DNA of 64,000 nucleotides from NCBI GenBank assembly GCA_963281255.1, contig OY725488.1, positions 3,867,925 through 3,931,924 on the forward strand, in the 5' to 3' direction. The position numbers and the translations under genes are program-made. Shown here piece after piece: positions 23,265-34,443 of the stretch. The DNA is from Aphrocallistes beatrix (Eukaryota > Porifera > Hexactinellida > Sceptrulophora > Aphrocallistidae). A model generated the notes under the pieces. It made no database searches and was not told the origin of the DNA. It saw only the letters and a program-made list of their open reading frames with translations. How positions within the stretch are numbered: the first letter of the stretch is position 1; each line of letters starts with the position of its first letter.

Positions 23265-25995
23265 CATAGCCTACTGTATATAAGGCCTCACAGTGACTTG
23301 CGGATTTGGGGCTAGGGATGCGGTAGAAGATGGTTGAAATAATACATGGGTTGCCTTAAATCATTAACAAAGCACAATATAGCTTAGAAATGTATTACCA
23401 GCATATATAAATATGGTGTCAAAGTGCCCATATTCGTTGGTAAAATTTAGATTAGTCACCATATGGTTGCGCAATAGGTTAAATTTGTAACAAATTTATC
23501 GATTTTCAGAGGTTGTTTAAGGGCATTTCTACTTGTTTTTGTTATACATTTTTCGCATCGAACTGAGATGTGAATGGGTTAATTCGAAAAATTTGGAATT
23601 TTTTCATGGAATGTTGCTACATTCCAGTGTTGCTATGGAAACGTGTTTTGGTCATTAGGGGTCTGAATATCTGGGTCTTGCGGTTTTCAAGATATCACCC
23701 CAACTGACCAAAAAACGCTTCCATAGCAACACTGGGATGTAGCAACATTCCATGAAGAATATTTAAATTTTCCGTATTAACTATACACATCTCTGTTCTA
23801 TGCGAAAAAACGTATAATAAAAACAATTATAAGTGCCACATTAAGGATACCGCCCTCGAAAAAACATAGGATTTGGCTTACAGCATACGATGAAAGTAGA
23901 GCTATAAGAGATGTAAAGCGTGGGCAGGTATCTTCGTCAAGAAAACTTGCACATTCCAAACCGTTTTTGATTATCATTTCTAGTTTTTGAGAAACAGTGT
24001 CTCAAAGTCTATTCTTTTTGTTTATCGCTAGCTCATCTTAATTGTAGAAATCCGGCGACTCAAGGAATTGTTTAGGACATACCAAGGAAACAAAAGCTTC
24101 CAAAATCGAATCATAGATAGTCTATCATATTTGCCAGTTCATAGGACCAAAAGAAAGTTAAATGAGAAAAATTGCAAATTTTATCGGTGTACGAAAAAAA
24201 AGGGCCAAAAAAGGGCGAAAATGTGTTTTGGGGGGAATCAGGAATGAAATCACCAAGTTATCGAAAATAAAGTGGTCCTACGTTCATCGCCTAATGATAT
24301 GGAACAACTCTTGAAAATTTCAAACCTCTATCTCAAACCAATTTTGACTTAAAATTCTGTAAAAACGGTCAATTTTGAAAATTTAAAGTCCCGAGATATA
24401 GAGATTTTAAGTTTAGATGTTAAGAAGAATGTAAAATGAGTTATTAAAAATGAACAAAGCATTCACAGACATTTATTCGCATTTATACTGCTAATTTAGG
24501 TATATTCGAACCTTTTTTTACATAAAATAGCAAGAGTACAATGAAAATCCACAAATTTCCTTGAGGCCCCTAACCCCGAATGTTTTGGGATAATTGTGAA
24601 TAATAATTCATATTCCTAGCACTACGAAGTATAATCTATCAGTTTAGAATGAATAAAGAGCTTCCAAAAAGTATATTAAGAAGTTAGAGCGAAAGTCTAC
24701 GACTTTTATCCAAATTAGGATTTTCAAAAAATGCTAACATCATATGACAAAAAAATCTTAAACTTACATTCCATAGGATGTAGTGCAATTATTATTAATG
24801 AATCATATATGTACCCTTATAAAAAGTATATTAGGAAGTGAGAACTAAGAATTTGGACTTATATTTACAGAGATAGAGAGATATCTCTTTTTGAACCCTA
24901 AAGAGGTCCAAGGCTAGAACTTTCAAAATAATTGTCAAAAGTTCTCGAATTTTCTGTACACATTCTTAAGGACAACTGTATTGATTATTTAGCAGAATAG
25001 CCACATTTGGATACATATTTAATGATTAGATTCGCCATTTTCTAATATATTTAAAGTTCTCCATAGAAATTTGTAGTACAATTAAATCAATGATAAGTCG
25101 AGAAATATTTGTATTTTGACAAAGGAATGCTTGAGTAACCTATATATTTTCGCACATATCCTTTTATTCAAGAATATAATAGATTATATATCTTCAATAG
25201 TTTTTAAGATATGACATCGGCCTCTTTCGGGACCATAGACAGATATTATGCCAGAACTTTACCGATAGTATGCGATATTCAACGAACAAATGGTCGGATC
25301 TGAACAAATTTTTTTTTTGAAATGACCAGAATTTTATTTCTGATCCAGTGATCGCTAAATATCTGATATCAAACAGGCGATTTCCCGAGCATTATACGTA
25401 TAAATGAACTCCCTTGCTATTTTGTTTGGATTGTATTTTGCAATTCTTCTAAATTTTTGTGTTATATAATCTCCAAAGGTGCCAAAGCAATGTTAAGGTC
25501 CATATCATTAAAAAATTATTAAATAATTTAAAAACTAATTGGTGAATGCCTCAAAAACCTCCAATAATTTTTCAATTTTTAGTAAAGCTAAACTTTAGGG
25601 GGTTAATTCATAAAAATCAAAATAAATACCGTCCAACTAGTACTATCAGATGGTAAACCGCTCAGTAATACAAGTATAATAAAATTAACAATAAAAATTT
25701 TTTTTTGACGCCAGGCAAAGTTTTTCGAGGGCGGTATCCTTAAACAACCTCTGAAAATCAATATATTTGTCACAAATATAACCTATTGTGCAACCATATA
25801 GTTACTAATCTAAATTTTGACAACGGATATGGGTACTTTGACACCATATTTATATATGCTGGTAATACATTCCTAAGCTCTATTGTGCTTTGTTAATGAT
25901 TTAAGGCAGTCCATGTATTATTTCAACCATCTTCTACCACATCCCTATTCCCAAATCTGCAAGTTACTGTGAGGCCTTATATACAGTAGGCTATG
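23265..25995. mobile_element. foldback C element carrying a TTAA-B insertion
   Basis: Ends CATAGCCTACTGTATATAAG and CTTATATACAGTAGGCTATG. CATTAAC lies just outside both ends (23,258-23,264 and 25,996-26,002), a 7-8 bp target duplication of hAT or Mutator size. The arms are 23,265-23,840 and 25,744-25,995; the right arm is interrupted at a TTAA by the element 23,845-25,739. No ORF. Confidence 0.82.
23845..25739 (-). mobile_element. TTAA-B element, full length, 1,895 bp, non-autonomous
   Basis: TIRs GGATACCGCCCTCGAAAAA and its complement, with TTAA at 23,841-23,844 and 25,740-25,743. Reversed relative to the copy at 43,551-45,488, with which it is collinear along its length. The unoccupied site can be read from the other foldback arm ('gcccTTAAacaacc'), which confirms that TTAA is the target. 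No ORF survives; the encoded function of the family is unknown. Candidates are piggyBac or Kolobok relatives. Confidence 0.85.
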
Positions 25996-26002
25996 CATTA
26001 AC

Positions 26003-27421
26003 CAATATACCCTGTTGATTCGAACTTGGAATTTCAAATGTTTCATCATTTTAACCATCAATACTCAAAGGATATTAAGAATTTTCAAAACCTTTGCTAC
26101 TATTCGACATTGAACTATTTCTTCTTTCAGATCACGAGAGAAACTAGCTAAAAAGTTTTTTTGCTCTAGTAACGACGTTTTCACAAATTTTCTTGAAAGG
26201 AGTAAGGGTTATCTGAAAGAGTAATCAATTCTATATCGATTGGTACAGAAAAAAATGTTGATTGTTTTCAAAAAATTATACCAAATATATTGTCTCTTAT
26301 ATATATGTATATGACTTTTTTGTCCTTGATCTAGAAATTACAGCTTTTTCCCCGTCATCCTTGACTTGAGGAAGTTGCATGAATGAGACGTGGGTATACC
26401 ATTCAATACCTTTAGTAAGCATGATGCAATCATTGCAATTCAAATTATTTTCTTCAATATCCGTGATAGTCTTGTGGTAAACTTGCGAGAGTGATATTGT
26501 TAATGCCACATTATGCAGAAAAATTGCATCCAAACCTGATAAAAACCGTAAAACAGTGCGCCTGATGAAAACTGGAATGAGAAGAATGAAATAGTAATTG
26601 ATAGTGTAAATGCGATACTGTCAAGCTTACAAAATATATAAGGGAAGCTAAGGGATTAGACTTCAAAGTGATACCCTAGGACTTACACTCCATGTGATTA
26701 TTAGATACTATTCAAAATGTTGAATTTACATTCGTACAAGGCAAGGAATCTGACTTGATCCAGACTGGGATTCTTCGAGCGCATCAAATCCATCCGCGAA
26801 AGATTAATAATAAATGCGTTTTTACATTTGGCAGAACCATTAAAATAAAGTATGATATTTCTTGGAATAGATGATAAATTAGATGTGTTTAGACTTTATG
26901 TATTTTTGAAACGTAACCAACAAGACTCTTTGAACGCTCTGCAAAACTAGAAAATCATCTAATTATTACATATCTGAACAGTATTTTGGATAATACTACA
27001 TTCTTAAGTCTCCAGAAAGTCCTGGAGTAAATGACTAAAACAAACAAAAAACCAGAACAAAGTCAAAATATCAGTAAAGTGAGTCAAAGGAATCCTTGAA
27101 AACATAAAAAAATTTCAAGAAGGTCCGAGTTTTGCAAGAAAACCTTTGAACCTCGAAGTCCAAAAATCAAATTTTGAGTAAAATTTCTCTGATATTGTCT
27201 AGAATTGGCGAAATCAATTAATTTTTGATGTTTTATGCTATTAAAATGTCGAGTAAGACCCGAAAATACATAGAATTGATTTATCAAATCAGATGATCCG
27301 TTCAAAAGTTGTGGGCCAATGATCACGCAGTATGAACAATATTTCCCCATTTAGGAGTCCATTAAATAACATAACTTCCTGTCTCCCCATCCTCCCTTAG
27401 TATCACGATTGGATGTATATA
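26003..27421. other. mostly unrecognised; possible small exon inside
   Basis: AT-rich DNA with no repeat match. The only frames worth noting are 26,297-26,533 (listed separately) and 27,084-27,350, for which I see no support. Confidence 0.4.
26297..26537 (-). CDS. possible internal exon, product not recognised
   Basis: The minus-strand frame is open for 78 codons and contains 'NNLNCNDCIMLTKGIEWYT' and 'FMQLPQVKDDGEKA', a balanced composition unusual for random AT-rich DNA. It is preceded by ACGGTTTTTATCAG, a good splice acceptor ending at about 26,538. I see no clear donor and recognise no family. It could be an exon of an unlisted host gene on the minus strand or a chance ORF. Confidence 0.25.
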
Positions 27422-27896
27422 CACTACCCTACCAGAAGTATTCGTACACCTCAATATTTCCCATTAAAATAGTACTAAATGCGTCTATTACTGAACTGTC
27501 ATGCAGTTAAACTAGACGAGATACAGTATAATTGATTTCAGATTCGTATTCTTCGCATTTGAATTACCTATTTTAGAGTTTTCAAATCAATTAAGTTTTA
27601 ACTATGCCGAAATTTATCATCCTGTGCTACCCTGTGTCACCTATCACCATCTGCTACAGTGGTTGAGACTCTAGAAAAGTGGTACATGGTGGCACAGGTC
27701 GGGAATTTAAACCTTGGCAATTAGCAATTGATTTGAAACTTCGAAAATAGGTAATTCAAATGCGTAGAATACGAATCTGAAATCAAATATACTATATCTG
27801 TTATATTTTAAGTGCATGATCATTCTTTAATATAGCCATTTTAGTACTATATTAATGGGAAATATTAATGTGTACGAATACTTTTGGTAGGGCAGG
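27422..27896. mobile_element. foldback H MITE, 475 bp
   Basis: An inverted copy of the element at 156-630 with the same length. Starts CACTACCCTACCAGAAGTAT and ends CTTTTGGTAGGGCAGG, with TA on both sides (27,420-27,421 and 27,897-27,898). Confidence 0.82.
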
Positions 27897-28020
27897 TATG
27901 TCATGGACCAAAATGTAAATCGGCCAAGTTTGGGAAGTTTGACTAGCCAAAGTTTTGGGCTAGTCAAACCTTTGGCTGGTCAAAATTGTTGAGGTAACAT
28001 AAAATTGACGGGATCATGGT

Positions 28021-28421
28021 CAGGGCTTTTCACGAGTCATTTGATTGACTCAATGACTCGTGAGTCAACACGAGTCATCGAGTCAGACCCGATTACTCGA
28101 GTCATCAAAATTTCCAACGAATCAGATGACTCGATGACTCGAGTAATTAGAAATTTGACGAGTCATATAACTCGGTGACTCGCGAGTCATCGAGTCATTT
28201 ATCGGACTCATCGAGTCATGACTCGCGAGTCATCGAGTCACTTATCGGATTCATCGAGTCATTTATCGGACTCATCGTGTATTGACTCGCGATTCATCGA
28301 TTCATTACTCTGGAGTCACCAATTCATTAAGTCATGACTCGCTTGCTCGAGTCATCAAATTTAATTAACGAGCCAGATGATGACTCGAGTCGTTAGAGTT
28401 GATGACTTGTGATAAGCCCTG
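28021..28421. mobile_element. hAT-type MITE made of GACTCG/CGAGTCA repeats
   Basis: Ends CAGGGCTTTTCACGAGTCAT and ATGACTTGTGATAAGCCCTG. Flanking 8-mers ATCATGGT (28,013-28,020) and ATCATAGT (28,422-28,429) match at seven of eight positions, a hAT duplication. Almost the whole 401 bp consists of both orientations of TGACTCG/CGAGTCA, well over twenty copies, giving many overlapping short palindromes. Confidence 0.82.
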
Positions 28422-28429
28422 ATCATAGT

Positions 28430-28944
28430 ACATTATGGGTTGACAAGAAATTATACGAACCAGTGTAGATTTAATTCTAAATGTTATTAGTCATTTTATT
28501 ACTAATAAATAACTAATTCGAGCTCATTTATCTATTAGTCGATGAAAATAATAGCTTTTAATAAATGCTACATCATTTTGAATCAAGTAATCAGCTATAA
28601 TGAATTTGTCGAGTTTTGAATGTCCAACTAAAGTCAAGTTAGTGTGGAATTGACAATTAAACATTGACTACCAAATGAGTTTTGAATGTCCATAACTACA
28701 TTCTAAATATTGAGAACTCTGAACTTGGCAACTGATAAAGTAATTGCAGGAATGTAATTTAAATTTCATTTTAACTTTGGCTATTGTATGAAGTAGATTT
28801 GCAGTATATAATTTTTAAGCATCCAGACTGTACTTGCCATCACCATCTCATTTCAACAGCAGCTTCATTTTATGGGAAGTTATATCAACTCCCAAAATCT
28901 AAGCAGCCTTTAACCCGTGGGGATATTGAAGGGTAAAAAGTCTG
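28430..28944. other. no gene recognised
   Basis: AT-rich. 'gaatgtccaactaaagtcaagtt' and 'gaatgtccataactacattct' near 28,618-28,705 form a weak repeat. Nothing else. Confidence 0.4.
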
Positions 28945-29900
28945 TTAGTTGATTCTAATGATTAAGTTGGCAAATGCACCAACCTTCAAGCAACTCAGAA
29001 GTACAGCGTCTATCGGTTTGGTGATATTGTGGAGCTGTATACAAAAGGTGGGGAGTTTGAGGAAGAGAGAGAGCGAGCGAATTAGTAGTTTCCAAGGAAG
29101 ATGTTTCGAAACCCTCTGCAAAGCACACGACAAGTTCTCTCATGGAGGGAGGTTTAGAATGTGGAGCTATTTCGAAAAGCATAAACTGTACATTACTCGC
29201 TCTATCTTGGAAATATTTACACTCTTTACACTCTTTACACTCTTTACACTCTGCCCTACATGCTAGGAGAAGAAGGGGAAGGTGTACACGAAAAGGATTG
29301 ACCACAAACCAATAATTCCTCCATCAGTTGGAAAGCATGCACAATCTGACCTGATAGATTTACGAATACAGAAGGATAAGGTACAAATACATCCTCAATT
29401 CCCGGGACTGCTTTACCAAGTTTATTGTGGTGAGAGCGCTTAAAAAGAAGTCAGCTGTAGAGGTATGCGAACACCTTGTCTCTATATTCTGAGAACATGG
29501 AGCTCTTCACATCTTCCAGACATAATACAGAGGTCAATTTATACTAACATGCTGAATACGACACTGCGCAATGAGTGGAAGAGCACACGTTTCGTACATG
29601 GTCTCGGAATTCCACAGATCAAAGAAGCATTGATCGAGCCAACCACGATGTCGAGAAGCTGCTCTTTTGCCCGCCTCAGATCATTGAAAAAACCAATAAA
29701 CCAATCAGTGAGTGAATTAAAATATGTTCAATATACTAAAAATAATGCTAAACATTCTGCTCTGGGTCGTACTCACTTTAAGGTACACTTTGGGAGGACC
29801 CCCACTAATCTATCTGTAGATTTGAAGCTACTCCAAGAGTTGATACTCACTCAACACCGAAGACGATGTGGATAACGCCCAACAGATGGGTGCAAGATCA
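28945..29900 (+). pseudogene. decayed integrase (Ginger/KRBA2 type)
   Basis: An ordered set of integrase parts in broken frames. The zinc-binding H2C2 part is at 29,105-29,262: 'LCKAHDKFSHGG' then 'LCPTC'. The core begins with 'GKHAQSDLIDLRIQKDK' (29,315-29,370), continues 'CFTKFIVVRALKKKSAVEV' (29,408-29,470) and a degraded second Asp region ('GALHIFQT'). The C-terminal part reads 'SIDRANHDVEKLLFAR' in one frame and 'NNAKHSALGRTHFKVHFGR' (29,740-29,800) in another. This order and wording fit KRBA2/Ginger-type integrases more than Ty3 ones. Several frameshifts and stops make it non-functional. A 9-bp repeat has expanded inside the zinc-binding part (29,216-29,252). Confidence 0.62.
29216..29252 (+). 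repeat. 9-bp microsatellite (TTTACACTC) x 4
   Basis: Four tandem copies inside the integrase zinc-finger remnant, giving a repeated Thr-Leu-Phe in translation. Confidence 0.85.
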
Positions 29901-30154
29901 TCGAATTCTCTACTCAAAATACTGAGACTACAGCAGCACCGGTCGCACGATTGAGCATGCCTACCCTCCCGCCACTCTCTGGCATGACTCTATGTCATCC
30001 GGATTTGCCGATTCCTTCAGCCGATGTTGCTAACGAAGTGGATAGAGACCAACAGCCTTAGCCATGTTCTTCATATAGCCCAGAACCTGACAAGGAGTAC
30101 ACTCAAGTAAAAGTTTCCTCCTCGCCTCTCTTCTACTGACGAGCTGGATGAAGT

Positions 30155-30777
30155 GATTCTCTCAGAGCTACATCCAGTACTATTTCAGGATGAGGGTTCG
30201 TTCGACTTGGAAGTTAGACCTCTTATTACTGTACAGATGAACTCAACTTCTACACATACTGTATATTCTGTGTCGAGCCATATGGGCATAGAGACGTACA
30301 GTACTTTCAATTTTAAGCTGACTCAACGATTTGGGCGAGACAAAACTTGGGCTGCGCCATACTTTCAAATATTGGCCGATTTACATTTAGGTTCATTACA
30401 TATATATATATATGTATATATTAGGGTGCTCCAAAAATTCCAAAGTTTAAATCTTATAATGCACACTCTTCAAATGGTTTACCTTGATTACCAAGTATTC
30501 ACCATAAAATTTTCATGCAATTTGGAGATGGTTTAGTGGTTGCGCAAGGTAGCCTCCCCCTCGTGCTAATTTATAATGGGATATGTCCGGGTTGAGGCCA
30601 GAAGTTGTAAAAAGCCTACTTCTAACATTTGGATAGATTAGTAGCTTGATTTTTGTGTTATTTGAGGGTAGTTTTATATTAGCTAATAATACATTTTAAT
30701 AACCTAAAATCAACCGGTTCCGAGATATTGGTGAAAACAGTTGGGACCAGCCTTCATACTTGAAATTATTAATGGTC
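30155..30777. other. no gene recognised
   Basis: A 127-codon frame at 30,153-30,536 contains a (TA)n run and no domain; I do not call it. 'ggtgaaaacag' at 30,731 pairs with an inverted copy near 33,040, so the outer part of foldback D may start here. Confidence 0.4.
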
Positions 30778-31181
30778 TAGTCAGGTGGCTTAGTGAAATA
30801 ATGGGGACACGGTGGACAAAAGCACCAAATTTTTTTCACGACATCTTTAGATGTAGTACTTTAACTTTTTAATAGGCCCCAAGTTCAAATATCATTTTTT
30901 CGCGTCAAAATTTGATTTTTAAAATTTTCACTTTCTGCCTCCTTTCCCAAAATTAGGGTGTTTTTAAAAAATATTTAACTTCATTAAATCAAATATAATC
31001 ATTTATTATTGGTGATATTCTTTATCTATAATGAATTTCATGCAATTTGATAGGTAACACGAATAGATTCCGACCACTTTTGAGAATGGAATGTGGTAAC
31101 ATTCCATTGTTGCTATATCGTTGCTATGGTTAAAAATTTAAAAAATGTCTGAATACATTCAGGTGGCTTAGCAAAACAACT

Positions 31182-31583
31182 CTAATTCACACAGTTACAA
31201 CTACAGAGTTCAGTACATGACCAGTTAGCCTTTTTACAGCCACATCTGGCACCACAACCATTGTTATTCTTGCGCCCACACTTTATTAGTTCAGCGCAAG
31301 CTTTGCTAGCAAGAGGTAGAGTTGTCCAAACAGGAGTCCAAGATAGGATTTCGTTGTCCCAACTCCAGCCCCAATCCTCTGGGCTAGGCCTGTCCTGTTT
31401 TGTCAGTTCACTAGTGGTCCAGACACCAGCTTGATATGCTGCACGTTTCGAGTGCTGTAAAAGAGCTGCTTTAGTAGGTGGGATTTTCTCCATTGTTTTG
31501 TTCCCGTGACAGAATAATTCCATCCTTGCTTCATCAACGCTTTCCAGTCCGCTGGTTTTGTTGTAAAGAATTACTGTGAAGCG
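31182..31583 (-). pseudogene. C-terminal fragment of a Cys-rich (CXC-tail) transposon protein
   Basis: On the minus strand the frame reads 'VILYNKTSGLESVDEAR' (just after an in-frame stop), then 'IPPTKAALLQHSKRAAYQ', 'WGWSWDNE', 'PVWTTLPLASKACAELIKC' and a tail of paired Cys residues ('CGARCGCKKANWSCTELCSC'). I recognise this ending from many uncharacterised, multi-copy invertebrate and fish proteins that end in a CXC-like cluster. I cannot name the superfamily. Only the end of the protein is here and no catalytic domain is visible. The Cys cluster probably binds zinc (inference). An intact copy of the last 40 codons lies inverted at 32,490-32,612. Confidence 0.55.
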
Positions 31584-32490
31584 TCACTCTAAAACGCATG
31601 CTTACTCGCTCCCGTGCCTATCAACCGACCCTAAGATGCCTTGGACTGCTCCCTTTCCCGTGTTTCGTTTCTTACCTAAAAGCGTCGCGTAACCGTCCCT
31701 TATTCTAAATTTCTGTCCTAAAATGCTCATCGAATCCTCGGATTATCTACATTCCATTCCTAAACCCTACTCGCAACCGTTTCCCTTAGTTTCCATTAAT
31801 TTCCATTCCATTTGATCCATTTCCATTCGTTTCTTCCATATTTTGCATAAAATTTCTCGTTTCGTCCACTTTTATTCCATTTCTCGCCAAAATTCCACAA
31901 TTCGTCCCTTAGCAACCAATTCCCAATCAAAAATGCCTCGATTCGCCACTGATTCCCATATTCGCAACTTAAAAGCACCGTTTCTACTAGTTTCAACCAT
32001 TTCCTATTAAAAATGCCTTAAATTACTCCTTGGATTCGATTAGTTTCACAAAAATGCCTTAAATTAGCTTAGTTTCCACAGTTTCATACAAAAATGCCTT
32101 AGATTAACTCCTTAGCAACGTAACTCACTATTAAAATACTCGTCTTATCCACAGTTCGTATCTACATTCCTTTAAATTATTTGCATCGTCACTCTTACCA
32201 TTCCCTAACAACAGCACACATACAATTCATCGGATTTCATTCTTACTATCAACCTCTCACACCTTACAGAACTGATGAATGCTATAAATTAGCCGAAAGT
32301 CCTATTATTCTAACTTTTCTCTACAAATCAATTTCTGTACTATGTTCACTTTCTATTAAAATACCTACCTATCTACAAACGTTACAATTTTATCTCGCTG
32401 CAAAAACGCACGAATTACCTATTTTATGAGGCTTACTGCCTCTCCACAAAAACACTCCACTTCGCCCCCTCCACAACAACATTACACAAC
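31584..32490. other. strand-asymmetric pyrimidine-rich block
   Basis: The plus strand is rich in C and T with few G ('tttccatt' and 'aaaaatgcctta' words recur). Composition differs sharply from the flanks. It lies in the centre of foldback D. No ORF with a recognisable domain. Confidence 0.6.
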
Positions 32491-33050
32491 AAAAAGCTTG
32501 CGCTGAACTAATAAAGTGTGGGTGCAAGAATAACAATGGTTGTGGTGCCAGATGTGGCTGTAAAAAGGCTAACTGGTCATGTACTGAACTCTGTAGTTGT
32601 AACTGTATGAATTAGAGTTGTTTTGCTAAGCCACCTGAATGTATTCAGACATTATTAAATTTTTAACCATAGCAACGATATAGCAACAATGGAATGTTAC
32701 CACATTCCATTCTCAAAAGTGGTCAGAATCTATTCGTGTGACCTATCAAATTGCAGGAAATTCATTATAGATAAAGAATATCACCAATAATAAATGATTA
32801 GATTTGATTTAATGAAGTTAAATATTTTATAAAAACACCCTAATTTTGGGAAAGGAGGCAGAAAGTGAAAATTTTAAAAATAAAATTTTGACACGAAAAA
32901 ATGATATTTGAACTTGGGGCCTATTAAAAAGTTAAAGTACTACATCTAAAGATGTCGTGAAAAAAATTTGGTGCTTTTGTCCAGCGTGTCCCCATTTCAT
33001 AAAAAAATGGTACTAAGCCACCTGACTACTCCCAGCTGTTTTCACCAAAA

Positions 33051-33092
33051 CAAGCGCGCTTCGCGCTTGCTTGCGCTGCGCGGCTCGACACT
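33051..33092 (+). repeat. CAAG element, head fragment
   Basis: Only CAAGCGCGCTTCGCGCTTGC and 'gctgcgcggc' remain, preceded by A. A duplicated 'gacactcgtaaaaatagctca' follows. Confidence 0.65.
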
Positions 33093-33254
33093 CGTAAAAA
33101 TAGCTCAGCTGGACACTCGTAAAAATAGCTCAATAGAAGAGTGAAAAAAGCGGGACGTCCCGCCAAAAACGGGACAGTTGGCAAGTATGGTATCTTAAAA
33201 CTTATACGCCCATAAAGTTCATTAATATATGCCTATACAATCGCAATACCGTTT

Positions 33255-34315
33255 ATGGCGTTCAAACTGCGAATTTCTGATATTACTGTCATGGAAGCTA
33301 AAAGGTCAAAAATTATTAGTTTATTTGATTGCGGGAAGTCTGCTGGCGAGATCTTCAAAATGCTTGGACAAGAAAACTTCAGTAGGAAATTGATCTATCG
33401 CACTATCAAAAGATACAAGGAGACGGGAAGTTTGAATGACAAAGCTAGAAGTGGCCGTCCGCGTACTGAAAGGACTATTGGCCTAAAAGCTAAGGTGCAG
33501 AAGAGAATAGTCCGAAATCCTCGGCGTTCCATGCGTAAAATGGCTCGTGATTTGGGGTAAGCTCGAGAACGATACGACGAGTTGTGCATGACCAATTAGG
33601 GTTAAAATTTCTCAAACGTAGAAAGGTACACATGCTTACCAAGTCAATTAGAGAAAAGCGGCTGCAAAGAAGTCGAATCCTGTTATCTCGTGCCGCCGAG
33701 TCAGTTGTGGATAAAATATTATTTTCTGATGAGAAATTATTCACAATTGAGGAAGTAACTAACTCCCAAATGATAGAATCCTGTCCACCAGCGTTAAGGA
33801 TATCCCAGAAGAGGTTCGATTCATTCCCAAATGTCAAAAGCCAGCTTCAGTCATGGTATAGGGAGGGATATCCGCAAATTCCCGGACAAATCTGATTTTT
33901 GTCCCTTCTGGTGTAAAAATTAATTCCAAAACGTACCGCGATCTCATTTTGGAAACGGAAGTGAAAAGTGCCGGTCATAAACTCTTCAGAAACAGCAATT
34001 GGATATTCCAACAAGACGGAGCACCAGCCCACACAGCCAATGTCACTCAACAGTGGTTCCGGGACAAAAATTGAATTTATTTCCAAGGAAGAATGGCCAC
34101 CATCAAGTCCCGATCTCAATCCTATGGACTGTTCGGTCTGGTCTATTCTGGAGAAAAAGGCCTGTGCTAAGTCCCACTTGAATATTGACTATCTGAAAGC
34201 TTCTTTGCAACGAGAATGGCTGAAAATCCCCCAGGATCACTTCCGGCGCGCCGTGTCTCAATTTAGGACAAGACTCCAGGCTGTGGTAACTAAGAAAGGT
34301 GGCTATATTGAATAA
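33255..34315 (+). pseudogene. broken Tc1-like transposase (about DD37D)
   Basis: The HTH region is intact for about 100 codons ('LIYRTIKRYKETGSLNDKA', 'RSGRPRT', 'RRSMRKMARDLG'), then a stop at 33,558 breaks the frame. The protein continues in other frames: 'RRVVHDQLGLKFLKRRK', 'ILFSDEKLFTIEE' (first Asp, about 33,718), 'FQQDGAPAHTA' (second Asp, about 34,011) and 'WPPSSPDLNPMDCSVWSI' (third Asp, about 34,130). About 37 residues separate the last two across a frameshift, which suggests the maT-like DD37D group. It ends 'KKGGYIE' before a stop at 34,313. At least three frame changes make it inactive. Confidence 0.82.
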
Positions 34316-34412
34316 CATTAAATTTATTTAGACCCAACATATGTTGTTAATATTCGTGTGAAGTTTTGGGGCGATTACTATATGGGTTTTGTAAATATGT
34401 CAAAATTAGTTT

Positions 34413-34437
34413 GGGACAGAACTTATGCCCCACCCTG
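34413..34437 (+). repeat. right terminal repeat of the Tc1-like element
   Basis: GACAGAACTTATGCCCCACC and CTG end the element before TA. The same end in reverse (CAGGGTGGGGCGTAAGTTC) stands alone at 40,124. No left TIR was found, so the left end is probably lost to the CAAG fragment at 33,051. Confidence 0.7.
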
Positions 34438-34443
34438 TATATA

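Larger units (their letters stand above)
30778..33028. mobile_element. foldback D element with inverted Cys-rich coding ends
   Basis: Ends TAGTCAGGTGGCTTAG and CTAAGCCACCTGACTA, with arms of roughly 500 bp (30,778-31,275 and 32,500-33,028). A second pair of the same terminal word lies inside (about 31,160 and 32,637), so it may be one element nested in, or derived from, another. Both arms carry the last 40 codons of the same Cys-rich protein, pointing towards the nearer end. The middle (31,584-32,490) is a pyrimidine-rich non-coding block. The right side is cut by a CAAG fragment at 33,051. Superfamily unknown. Confidence 0.72.

Noticed and set aside
29465..29875. 136-codon ORF as an intact gene
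   Set aside because: It is only one frame of the decayed integrase; neighbouring frames hold the missing motifs.
31796..31996. Trp/Asn/Lys-rich 66-codon ORF
   Set aside because: It is the reverse translation of the pyrimidine-rich repeated words in the centre of foldback D.
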